A DNA stretch of 64,000 bases from Siphonodentalium dalli (Eukaryota > Mollusca > Scaphopoda > Gadilida > Siphonodentaliidae). Location: positions 221,435,148 to 221,499,147 of the forward strand of contig CP136061.1 of NCBI GenBank assembly GCA_032622095.1. Direction: 5' to 3'. Under the pieces are notes generated by a model. That model worked only from the letters and a program-made list of their open reading frames with translations. It was not told where the DNA came from and made no database searches. Shown one piece after another: positions 11,428 to 22,600 of the stretch (positions are counted from its first letter, which is position 1; each line of letters opens with the position of its first letter). The position numbers and the translations under genes were made by a program.

Positions 11428-11827
11428 TTAACCCTTTACCCAACAAACCGGCCAAAACCGGCCAAATAAAGCTTCAACCGCCTAAAATATCTTCGGTCTG
11501 TCTCAATAAAACCATACAAATATATATATCATTGGAACCGGCTCATTGACCACATTGTGATGGTTACAGTTATGCCCTGTGCCAATGCATTCTCTTATAT
11601 ATGCGAGTCGACCATAGGTCGCCTCGCATATATAAGAGAATGCATTGGCCTAAAAAAAATCTTTTTTTAACACTTTTTACCATTTTTTCTTACATTCTTT
11701 AACAATTTTATAATTTGTAATGTGTTAAGCCAATGCATTCTCTTATATATGCGAGGCGACCTATGGTCGACTCGCATATATAAGAGAATGCATTGGCACA
11801 GGGCCCTTCTGTTGGGTAAAGGGTTAA
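11428..11827 (+). mobile_element. TTAA-type MITE, family A (copy 4)
   Basis: TTAA-bounded 400-bp copy directly abutting the LINE tail on its left and family C on its right, sharing one TTAA with each. It contains both internal palindromes. Confidence 0.92.
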
Positions 11828-12065
11828 CCCTTTCTATTCTGAATGGATCCTCCCATTCAGTTATATAAAGTATACATTGGAATAGTGTATCATTCATTTG
11901 GAGGGTGGTCCAGAAAAAATGAGCAGACGACAGAAATCCGAAAAAATTAATCAAGTGCAGAACGAATCATATTCACTGATCAGAAATGTTCAGATAATAA
12001 GTAATTATCTGAACATTTCCTACGGGAACTATTTGTCTACGAATATTTAGTATGGAAAGGGTTAA
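11824..12065. mobile_element. TTAA-type MITE, family C (complete copy)
   Basis: TTAA + CCCTTTCTATTCTGAATGG on the left and 'agtatggaaaggg' + TTAA on the right. It has an internal hairpin ('gaaatgttcagataataagt' / 'aattatctgaacatttc'). It lies between two family A elements and shares a TTAA with each. No coding capacity. Confidence 0.85.
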
Positions 12066-12461
12066 CCTTTTACCCAACAAACCGGCCAAAACCGGCCAAA
12101 TAAAGCTTCAACAGCCTAAAATATCTTCGGTCTGTCTCAATAGAACCATACAAATATGGATATCATTGGAATCGGCTCATTGACCACATTGTGATGGTTA
12201 CAGTTATGCCCTGTGCCAATGCATTCTCTTATATATGCGAGTCGACCATAGGTTGCCTCGCATATATAAGAGAATGCATTGGCCTAAACAAAATCTTTTT
12301 TTAACACTTTTTACCATTTTTTCTTACATTCTTTAACAATTTTATAATTTTTAATGTGTTAAGCCAATGCATTCTCTTATATATGCGAGGCGACCTATGG
12401 TCGACTCGCATATATAAGAGAATGCATTGGCACAGGGCCCTTTTGTTGGGTAAAGGGTTAA
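12062..12461 (+). mobile_element. TTAA-type MITE, family A (copy 5)
   Basis: Full-length copy with TTAA at both ends and both internal palindromes. The left TTAA is shared with family C. Confidence 0.92.
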
Positions 12462-12966
12462 CACACAGAATATTCTAATCTATTCCTGCTGGTTACATCG
12501 GCTCATTTTAGGCCACTCAAAGTATATTTCATATTTCTCAGGCCAATGCTCATGGTCCCATTTATAGGAAAATCCAGTAGATATCATTTAGTATGAGACT
12601 TTTAAAGAAAGTTTATGATCATATATTAACAATTGTGTTTATTATGTCAGGGAAATTTTAGAAACAAAATTATTTGTTGCACATGTTTTATGCAAATGTA
12701 AAAGTGGAAGTTAGATTGAGCAGACCCGTTTCCCGGTTCATATTTCCCTGATTCATTACTGTAATTGGTAACTATATTAAAACGTCAAGAATTTGCGACC
12801 GCAGTCAATAGACGTGTCAGTGATGCTTGATCATGTGATTTTGAACAATATACAAATCACACAGAATCTATCAACAAACTTTTTATGGACATTTGATTGG
12901 GAAATAGAAATTGGCCAAGGGCAACTGAAATCAGGCCCATATCTAGCCGATGCAAAGGTGGAATGC
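12462..12966. other. No gene recognised
   Basis: No exon with acceptable splice signals or domain content was found. The plus-strand frame at 12793-12981 runs into the MITE and has no recognisable features. Confidence 0.5.
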
Positions 12967-13209
12967 TTAACCCTTTCATGACAGAAGCTGCGCTGGTGCA
13001 GCATTAAAGATCCTGTGCATTCTCTTATATATTCAAGTCTCTCATATAAAAGAGAATGCACTGACTTACAAGGTCAAGGTAAATATTGTTAAGCCAATGT
13101 ATTCTCTTATATATGCGAGGCTCCCTTTGGGAGACTCGCATATATAAGAGAATGCATTGGCACAGAGTTGTTGCAAAATCTCAGAGAGCTCCAGCCATGG
13201 AAGGGTTAA
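12967..13209 (+). mobile_element. TTAA-type MITE, family F (complete copy)
   Basis: TTAA + CCCTTTCATGACAGAAGCT...AGCTCCAGCCATGGAAGGG + TTAA. It contains two palindromes of the shared 'atgcattctcttata' type, the second with 'gcgaggctccctttgggaga'. This is the reference copy for family F in the window. Confidence 0.88.
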
Positions 13210-13254
13210 GCTTGTTGGCGTGTGTCCCAGAAAAATAAAATAAATAAAAGGCCA

Positions 13255-13890
13255 GTGTCCCCGAAAAAGTGGCTTCATTGGGGCATCAGCTTTTCTGAAA
13301 AAAATAACAAGGACCTTAAATCTGAAGCAACCAGACAAAAATGGGTTTATTGTACCCATATTCGAACTTGATCTGTATTTCGAGCTGATAAACTCATATA
13401 CCAAATTTGATTCAGATATGATCACACAAACTAAAGTTATCATCCGGAAACCAGATATTGACAGGATTTTAAGTCGAAAAAGGGCCATAATTCTAGCAAA
13501 AAATGGGCAGATTGTACCCATATTCGAAGTTGACCTGTATTTCGAGCTGATAAACGCACATTCCAAATTTAGTTCAGATATGATCATACAAACTGAAGTT
13601 TTCCAAGTCGAAAAAGTGCCATAACTCTCGCAAAAATGGACGGAGCAAACCCATATTCGAATTTGACCTGAAGTTTTCCAAGTCGAAAAAGTGCCAAACT
13701 CTCGCAAAAATGGACGGAGCAAACCCATATTCGAATTTGACCTGTATTTCGGTCCGATAAACTCACCTATGAAATTTGCTTTTGATCTAATAACCGAAAC
13801 TAAAGTTATCATCCGGAAACCATTTCCGGACGCACGCACACACACACGGACGGACGGACACCGGCTATTTTAATAGTCCCCCTATTTTAA
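13255..13890 (+). repeat. H-family tandem-repeat element
   Basis: Several imperfect units: 'gggccataattctagcaaaa', 'cccatattcgaacttgatct', 'gtatttcgagctgataaact', then 'gatatgatcacacaaactaa'. The array ends with 'cacacacacggacggacggac' shortened by variants and a terminal A+T hairpin ('ctattttaatag'). The 259-codon minus-strand frame is antisense to the array and reflects its stop-free composition, not a gene. Confidence 0.8.
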
Positions 13891-15125
13891 AAGCAATAAT
13901 TGTTGGATTTGTGCCTGATGATTCGCCTTATTGAGTAAATTCTCCGAATCTGCAAGTGCAACCAGGTCACACGATTAGCTCGATATGCTAAATTCTCCCA
14001 ACAGCAATTGCACGTGCATATGTCTAACGGAAATTGAATGCAATGGATAAAATCTCTTAGACTGCGTTTTTTATATAATTAAATGATAAATACTCAACAA
14101 ATATATATTAGTTAATTTCTTATGTTTTAACATATTACCCGCGATGGGAGGCAATCAATTACAGATAAAATCTAGGAACTATTTGTTTATAGTGCGCAAG
14201 AATATACGTTGGACCCTTGTTTTGATTTTGCACGCAATTGCATGTGATGTGATGTCATTCATGATATTGATCAGTCAAGGACATCACGAGCGCCTTGTCT
14301 TGCAACTGCAGTAATGATACAGACGCTTTAATCGCCAATTCGTTATCGCCAATTTTATCAGGGAATTTCATAGGAAATGGTAGATAAAATAAAATATCCC
14401 GCGCACACTTGCCTTCATATTTTTGGCCCAAGAAACTGACTTTTCATGGCTTTTTTTTCATCCACAATTACCTTAAACATAGCCTCTAGCCCTTATATTA
14501 TTGCTATTACAAGACCAAACACATACCTATTAACACAATCTCATCATCATTTTTTACTTTCTACAATGGCAGGATATTTGTTAACTATTAGACTCAGATG
14601 CGACCAATTACATTTGTTTGAACAGAACATTGATTTTATGAAAGAAAATCGAAATATATATTGTTATCATATCCAGTCATTACAAAAGAATATGTTGCAA
14701 ACAGGAGTAACATAAAATGTATAGTGGTTGATTGACAGTAAAATGATATTACATTGACAGCTTGTAGTTCATGATCAACTGAATCTCTACATGCACAATA
14801 ACGTATATGTCCTGCCGACAATTTAGATCATTTGTGGTAATTTTTACGTTTTATAGAAAATACATCAGCACAAAATTTTCAAAATATCATTGTCCTTCCA
14901 TGTTGCTCAAAGTAAATAACGTCATGAAAAAGCAGTCAGATAAGAGGTGGCATGAACAGTTTTTTTGGCTTGCTTATGTTTACAGCTTGGGATGTTAACA
15001 TTGGATTTAATATGTGGTCTCTGGCCAATCAAAATTGTTTATTCTTACTGGAGGCAGAACAAAAATAAGTGTGGATAGGAGAGGAAATTCACAATCAGCT
15101 GCTTAGAATAAAATAAAGTCATGCA
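13891..15125. other. No gene recognised
   Basis: No supported exon or RNA gene. The plus-strand frames at 14446-14715 and 14807-14998 have no domain, no splice context and A+T-driven composition. Confidence 0.5.
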
Positions 15126-15419
15126 TTAACCCTTTGAGTGCCAGGTCCGATTTTTGTATCAACCGATATACCCTGTGCCAATGCATTCTCTTATATATGC
15201 GAGTCGACCATAGGTCGCCTCGCATATATAAGAGAATGCATTGGCCTAACAATTTTTCATCATTTGTTATTATTTTTTACAATTTTTTACAATTTTAACA
15301 ATTTTTTAAAAATCTAAAAAAAAAAAAAAAAAAAAAAATTTTTTTATTTTTTTAGGGCCGATTTTACAGACCGTAAATTAGGGCCGATGAGATCGGGCCC
15401 CTGGCACTGAAAGGGTTAA
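15126..15419. mobile_element. TTAA-type MITE, family E (with shared palindrome)
   Basis: TTAA + CCCTTTGAGTGCCAGGTCCG...GGGCCCCTGGCACTGAAAGGG + TTAA. The ends differ from families A, C and F, yet the interior holds the same 'tgccaatgcattctcttata' palindrome as family A. A 23-bp poly-A lies at 15316-15338. Family E without the palindrome is at 57034-57169. Confidence 0.88.
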
Positions 15420-15579
15420 AACACATTATTCGAAGTAAAATATATATATACACATTGAAAGGATTATAAGGTGACAGATGAGGGGATACTTTATCATGAT
15501 ATCCAGTTTCATTCTATCAGTATCAATTGTAGCTTGCAGAATTTGAGCCCTACATGGTTATATACTGCATACATGATTT

Positions 15580-15847
15580 CTAACCCTTTCTATATTAAAT
15601 GGATTCACCCACTAAGTTAAAAAGTGTACATCGGAATAGTCTATTATTGATTTCTGGGACGTACAGGTAATATAAGCAGACGACAGATAAATACAGCATA
15701 AAGTACAGAAGGAGTCCTATTCATTACAGGAAATGTTTAGATAATAAGTTCAACATACAATCTACATAGGTGGTTTGTTGAACTTATCATCTGAACATGT
15801 CCTAGGATAACTACTTGTCAATGAAGCTTTAGTATAGAAAGGGTTAA
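15580..15847. mobile_element. TTAA-type MITE, family C (copy)
   Basis: 'taaccctttctatattaaat' at the left and 'agtatagaaaggg' + TTAA at the right. It has the internal hairpin with 'aatgttta gataataagttc' and 'gaacttatcatctgaacat'. The left TTAA has mutated to CTAA. Confidence 0.82.
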
Positions 15848-15971
15848 CATATTTTGCACTGAAAACCCCACTCACTGCATGCTTGTCCCCATCAGTCACA
15901 TGATTCAGATTTGTTCCATTGAGAATGTCTCTGCTTGCACATATTTACCTACACATTGTTCTCACCTGGGA

Positions 15972-16405
15972 AAGCCTTGAAATAGTGTGTCTTTCATTTT
16001 CAGAATGAGGTCCCCAGAGGGAGAATTTAGTGATGGGATGGCTAGCATCACCAAATTTACCCTCTGGGGACCTCATTCTGATTAGGCCTCAACTGCTATA
16101 GGAAGCCTAGAATCAGTTTGAAGTTCCACAGTTGAAGTTGGTGAAGTTCACCCATTAGTCACCTCGATTAAGCATGTTATCTTCTGCAAATTAGGGGATA
16201 TAGAAACTGAACAGAAGGGAAAAAGTAACTAAATACAATGTTAATTTGAGAATATAGATACTTCCCAGAAGTTGAGGCCTAAGCAGAATGAGGTCCTCAG
16301 AGGGTGAATTCAGTGACGCTAGCCCACTGTAAAGGATAGCATCACTAAATTCACCGTCTGGGGACATCATTCTGTACATCATACAGACACACTATATGCA
16401 GGCTT
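15972..16405. mobile_element. Compound hairpin MITE, family D (complete copy)
   Basis: The terminal repeats are 'aagccttgaaatagtgtgtc' and 'gacacactatatgcaggctt'. Just inside each end is a hairpin of 80-95 bp built from 'cagaatgaggtccccagagg' and its complement. The centre ('attagtcacctcgattaagc', 'cttctgcaaattagggga') is conserved between copies. It lies in the ABCA intron 108 bp downstream of exon 6. The frame with 'MMSPDGEFSDA' is a hairpin reading. Confidence 0.85.
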
Positions 16406-16512
16406 GGGGCAATCACATGCACTCAGCCACCAACCAGTGCACAACTGCACATGAAATGGAGTTTACTTGTTAGAGAGCTAAATAATGAGTACAAATTAAA
16501 ATTGATAATTAC

Positions 16513-16694
16513 CGTAAAAGGGAAGTAGAAAGGTTTTGGAACTCCAAAATCCCCAGGCCTGACTGCATCGATGTACCAAGCGACGATCATGTAGATGGCA
16601 CTGTCAACGAGCAGCATTACTATTGCATGAAGTACAGAGAAGTTACCATCTGGGGTCGGTGGGGTATCAAAGTTAGTCCATAAGGCTCCCACTC
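16513..16694 (-). CDS. ABCA3-like: ABCA exon 6 (end of TMD1 to NBD1 linker)
   Basis: The acceptor is 'cttttatcag' before 'gagtggg' (AG at 16696-16695); the donor is 'acg|gtaat' (GT at 16512-16511). 182 bp, phase 1 in and phase 0 out. It encodes V-G-A-L-W-T-N-F, a membrane helix ('LLVDSAIYMIVAWYIDAV') and 'RPGDFGVPKPFYFPFT', which in ABCA proteins immediately precedes the first nucleotide-binding domain. The next exon was not found in 1-16512. Confidence 0.92.
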
Positions 16695-19600
16695 CTGATA
16701 AAAGAGTAGATGTGAAGATGCTATAAAAAAATCTTCAAACAATATTAAATTTTGTTCTTATACAAATTGATAGCCTATAGAACTATTGTGGTGTTATGAT
16801 CTTCTACAACAAAGATATTACTATTTCAATATGTTTACATACACTCGATAATGCTTCCGCTTTTCCCATAGCATTATGATTGACACGCCCCCTGATTCAA
16901 TGTGTTCATAAACCTATGAACTACATTCAGTCCATTTGGTTCATAGGTTTATGAACACATTGACTCTGGAAATCACTGGAAAATTTCGGACATGAACAAT
17001 CTGAAGACTGCTTAATAAAGATGCCAATAAGTAGAGAACTATGAAGTGCTCAACGTGGAGAGATTCCCTCACCACTCCTGAAAACACTCCTTGTATTAAC
17101 CCCAGCCTTTCGTTTTTGCATAAATGGTGTTACGACTGAGATAAATTCGTTCAATGGTGTAAGGTTCCTGTTGGACCTTTTTAAATCAACACCATGGAAC
17201 AAACGGGTACACAATAGCATCATTATGCAGTTGATATCTACCATAGACAAATTGCCATGCTTTTCTTTATCAATTGATAATTTTCCTTTCGGTTATATAT
17301 TCCTCCGACTTCATCAGAATATCTTTATATGGTGGAACAGTGTGTTCTCAATTTCATTTCCACAAATAAAACTTGTTAGTTTCACATGTTAGCATTCTTG
17401 AAATTGACACGTCTACACTCATTTCAAATGAAACCCGACATTTCGTTGCATGGGTACTCGACTTCGATATGGCTTCCATCAACTGTTCCCTCCATTTGAC
17501 CTAGTTGTATTTATATATACATATATATGGTCCATTCAGTTCCCATCGATGAGAAGTCCCCTTAGAAAATATTCAGATATTAAGTTCTATGGTTATTGAA
17601 CTTATTGTCAGAACATTTCTTATGGGATAACTACTTGTCAATGATGCTTTATTCCAAACAGAAACATGCAAACGTTAATGGTCACCTCTGTCACCTGTCA
17701 TAGGTGACAGGTAGCACAATAACCTATTTATCATCCAGTAATCTGTCTTGACAGGTGGACAGGTGCACATTTCGAGCTCTGCGTTATAACACTCACCTGT
17801 GCTCTCTGCCTTAGCAAATGTCCGTGCACCGAATGCCATAGCACAGTTAGAAAACAAACACAAACCAAGCTTCCCGCTCAGACTCAGAGCACTGTACGTG
17901 TCAGCGTCGGTGAAGAAGAAATAAGGGACATAACTCATGAAGAAAATTATTCCTCCTCCGGCTGCACCCGTGTTTGCTGAAAAATAGGACAAAAACGATT
18001 AACTGGGTGGTTTCAAGACTTTTTATGCTGGTCGATGATATCACACTCCGAGTATCTTCATCATGTGGCTGGTCTTGCATTTCGTACTGGTATGGGACCT
18101 GTCTGAATTTAGTGTGTCTGACATTTGCACAGTGTGCTAGCATCACCAAATACAACCTCTGGGAACCTCATTCTCCTTAGGCTTCATCTTCTGGGAAGTA
18201 TCTATAGTCTCAAGTAACATTGTTTTATTAACTTTTTCCCCTTCTGTTTAGTTTCATTATCCCCTAATTTGCAGAAGATAAATTGCATAATCGAGGTGAC
18301 TATTGGTGAACATCACCAATGTCAACTGGGAAACTACAATCTGATCCTTGGTTTCCCATAGCAGTTGAAGCCTAAAGCAGAATGAGGTTCCCACAGGGTG
18401 AATTTGGTGATGCTAAATTCACCCTCAGGGGACCTCATTCTGCAAATGACAACAGACACACTATTTCAAGGCTTAATTTCATGGTGTTCCCTAGGGTTGC
18501 CATGACTATGAGTTTTCACAATCGACTAATCAACCGTTATAATCGACGGTTAGTCAATTAATCATTCATATATGCGGCTCATATTACACCCAGGTAAACA
18601 CATGATAACTGCAAAATTACAATGACTACTTTACATCCAGACTGAACACAGTTATAAACTGTCAGTCAGCAGGCTCGTCATTCTGAGGCCCCCACCCGTC
18701 ATCGGCCACCTAAACTCAAATTTGCGAGGCAGGTAAACGTCCTCCTCATCGCTGTTCCCGAGGATGAGAAATTTTAAAAATATCTGTCCAGTCAATCAAT
18801 GTTCCCTGTAAACACGCATCGCGGTGCCATTGAAAGTGTGTGGAATTGTCGCATACTTTTTGAAAACGGACTATAGTTAGTTTAGAAGAGAATCACATTG
18901 TGTATCGATTGCGTCACCTGACATATACATGTATATAGCACTTAATTTGATTTCGCGGGCTTAGGTGTCTGCTGTACTTTTAGTTTTGTTATTCAAAGTG
19001 CGTGCAGGCGGTTACCACTTTGGAGAATGTAATGCATGTAGCACTAATAAGTGACGACACAAACTTGTTACTGATAACTGTCCAGTAACTTTGAACATTC
19101 CATGTCCCGCGAACACTTTGTGACTTTGTCAATAATGGTGACCGTTTTACAGTATGAAATTTGAAAAATGAATTATAGATGCATTCCGATGCACGTCATT
19201 CATTATGGATATAATGATAGCTAATTACCAATCCATAGGAACATAAATTCACAGTTAAACATAATTTTATAAACAATGACAATTAGGCCGTGACACAGCA
19301 TAAAAGCAAAGGATGCAGCTGGCCCGCCACTGACTATGAGAACATGTCACACACCGAACTCTTTGAAGATGACCGCCAAACTTCGGCTGTGACATCAAAG
19401 GTCAAAGTAAGCCGCATCAGAAGTGGCGAGAGAACATGCAGGCTGTAGGGTGGTAAATTGTGCTACATACACTGTTAACTTTTACTTCCAGGCATGGCAT
19501 TTGCACATTTGTACTGCTTAAATAAATAACCATACCCACACCCCCCCCCCCCCCCCCCCCCCCCCTTGGGCGATTAGTTGACAAAAGTAAATAACCGTCG

Positions 19601-22600
19601 ACTACCACACCTGTCGAAGGTTAGTCAATTAATCGAATACTTGCGGCAAGCCTAGTTTTCCCCAGCAACCAACGATCTCTATATAGCCCCCCTCCCGCAA
19701 AGACTATTATTAAACTTACAACAAAAGCATCGGAAGACCTGGCAAAATACGCCCATGGTAATTCCAACAAAGGGCCATAACTCTGGTAAAAATTGGAAGG
19801 CGAATCCAAATTTGAACATGACCTGTATTTTGGGCTAGTGAAGTCACATTATACTCACATACCATATTTCATTCCATTCAGTTCAGACTTACTAAAAGTT
19901 ACGGTTCAGAAACAAAAATTGAGTATTCGATCAAAAAGAACCGTAACTCTGGTGAAAATTTGCTCGTGGAACCCAAATTCGAAATTGACCTGTATTTTGT
20001 GCTAGTTAACCCACATACATAATTTCTTTCCATTCAGTTGAGACTATCTGAAGTTATCATCTGGAACCGAAAGGACAGATGGACAGACAGACAAAAAACA
20101 TACTACGTCCAATTGTTTTTAAATGGGCATATAAAAATGAAAGTGTCAAAGGCACTGTTAATCAACTTGGAGAGGTGTTAATTTTATGCTGAGCAGTCAA
20201 TGGAATGATAAAGAATAAGAAAAGTCAAACATTTTAGTAAGGGATTGTATTGTGTAGATGAAACTGTTTTCATTTCCAACATTTCTCCAATAAGTGTGGA
20301 CTGCAGAGAGTATCGATGTTAAATGTGAAATTCAAGATGGCTGCTGTCAGCCATGTATTTAGATAAAATTTGTTAGCTCCTATCAAGAGGTCATCCCGAA
20401 GATCCATTATGAAGTCCCAGATGATTCTGATAAAAACTGATAGCTGTAGGGCACGCCAAATGATTTTGTCAAGCAAAGAGTAAAATCCAAGGTGGATGAT
20501 GGTGGCCATGTTTTTTTAACGAAAATCGTTCAAATTTGATAGGTCCCGTCTAGAGTTCACCCCAACGATGTTGGTGTAGGGTGTGCCGAAGGATTTACTC
20601 ATGCAAATAATAAAATCCAAGATGGCTGCCGGCAGCCATGTTTATGATCGAAAATTGTTCAAATTTGATAGCTCCCATCTAAAGGTAATCCAGGCCTCAG
20701 CCTAGGGGTCCAGAACAGGGAGACTTGAAGTCTCCCTCCAGGAAATTTAGGGAGACTTCAGGAAATTTAGGGAGACTTCAGGGAGAAGTGGGGAGACTAC
20801 CAAAAATTGACAATTTTCAAATATCGCTTTATTTTATAACATCTGACAATAAAAATTTAAAAAAGATAAAATAAGAAATAAAACTAAAAAAATTGGACTT
20901 TATCTGAAATTAGCCTAATTAATTGTTATTATACATTTTAAATTTTTGGAAATGTTTTGTGTAGCTATCATTTAAGCAAGACAATTATCAAGTTACAGTA
21001 GTAGTGAATTTTTTAACAAAATGAAAGTTGTATTATTTCCTAGACTGCAGCTTGGAAGATACATTTGTACAGTCTGAATCATGATGCATGTAACTTTGTA
21101 AGTTTAATTTGGTCACGGCTGTAATGTGGGTGTCCGCTAAAATAAACAATAAGGACTAACTAACAAAGGAGTTGCAAAAGCTTTTATTAATTAATGGCCT
21201 CCTTAATTAATGCCAACATCACTGGTATAATCCGATTAAAGCAATAAACTTGACATTTTTTTACGGAAGTGGTCTCTTCAAAAAGTCCGACATGGTCTCT
21301 TCAAAAAGTCCGACGCGTTACCGAAACGAACTTCCGAAGCGCCTGGTACATACACTGATAATGTTGTAATTGTTTTATATCTGAAAAGCGGGACGGCGGT
21401 CTTTCAAGTTAATTAAAACATTTATTTGTGACACTCACGATGATCAGTAACAACACAGATGCGAACATCTCATCGTGTTTTCAGTGTGTCAAAACATTCG
21501 TGATTAACATTCATTACCGCACAGGGAACAAAGACGACTGAATAACAACACAAAACAATAGGTCATATTTTATTTTTTATTTTAAACACTTGGGTCTTCG
21601 TCTCTGCATCGTCTGTTTCTTTTTGGGATGGCTGCCACAATTCATCTATATACGGACATGTCCGGAAAAAAAACTAGAAAAAAAAACAAACAAAAAAAAC
21701 AACAAATTCCCCCTAAAATTGAAGGCGACTTCGATTTCGCCTTAGAGCGACGATAGGGCGAAGTCAGAGACAGTAAGGCGACAATCTCGCCCGAGTCGCC
21801 TTGTGAGCTGAGGCCTGAGGTAATCCTATAAATGCTTGTAAATTCTTAAATCCTTTCTCCAATTTACATGCCTGTAAATTCTTAAAACATTTCTCCAATA
21901 AATGTGGGCTGTCGCTGGCCATGTTTTTTAATGAAATTCGGAAAAATTATATATAACTCACATCTAGTGGTCACCCCGAAGAACTATATGAAATTTAGTG
22001 ACGATCAGACACACTGTAGTGTGTGCCAAAGGATTTAGTCATTCAAAGTGTAAAATCCATGATGGCCGCTGACAACCATGCTTTCCAATGAAATTCGGAA
22101 AAATTTGATGGCTCCCATATAGTGGTCAACCCGAAGATCCACATGAAGTTTGGTGATAATCGGATGAGGGAGGTGGCCTGCAGGGTGTGCCGAAGGATTT
22201 GGTCATACATAGAGAAAAATCTAAAATGGCTGCCAGCGGTCATGTTTTTTTGGCTGAATGACCACAATATGACTTGTTCCCATCTATGTTTACGTCAACG
22301 TTAACATCCAAGACAAATGTCATGATGATCAGACGAACAGTACGGCCTGTAGCCCATCCTAATGGATTGAATTTTGAAATGTTTTTTTGCCGAATGACCC
22401 CAAAATGACTCATTCCCATCTACATGTCAATGTCAACAGCCATGACAAATTTCATAATGATCTGACCAAAAGTACGCCCTGTAGCCAGTGCTAATGGACA
22501 CACAGACACACAGACAACGAGTCAAGTTGAGCTAAAAATGGATGCTGCGGTGCATGTTTTTGAACGGAAAACTTTGATGGCTTCCATCTGAAGGTCACCC

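Larger units (their letters stand above)
10205..11428 (+). mobile_element. LINE (non-LTR retrotransposon) 3' end, degenerate
   Basis: Plus-strand reading around 10310-10680 gives the C-terminal tail seen downstream of reverse transcriptase in many animal LINEs: 'LRFYSKIYGITKLQDYL', then 'LTKLRISAHGLHIETGRY', a C-x2-C...H-x5-C zinc-knuckle-like block ('LCNFC...HFLYYCPMY') and 'LRRKYD'. A stop near 10447 and a frameshift near 10655 break the frame. The 3' UTR ends in a short (TTTGAA)n tail at about 11409-11428, typical of a target-primed 3' end. A family A MITE (10840-11222) sits inside the 3' UTR. The RT domain itself is missing, so the copy is 5'-truncated. Confidence 0.8.

Noticed and set aside
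13066-13845. 259-codon minus-strand ORF
   Set aside because: It is antisense to an H-family tandem array; its repeated peptides follow the repeat units and end in a MITE.
16191-16382. Short ORF with 'MMSPDGEFSDA', similar ones at 33391 and 40403
   Set aside because: All are readings through family D hairpins; at 40403-40816 only the part 40462-40704 is a true exon.
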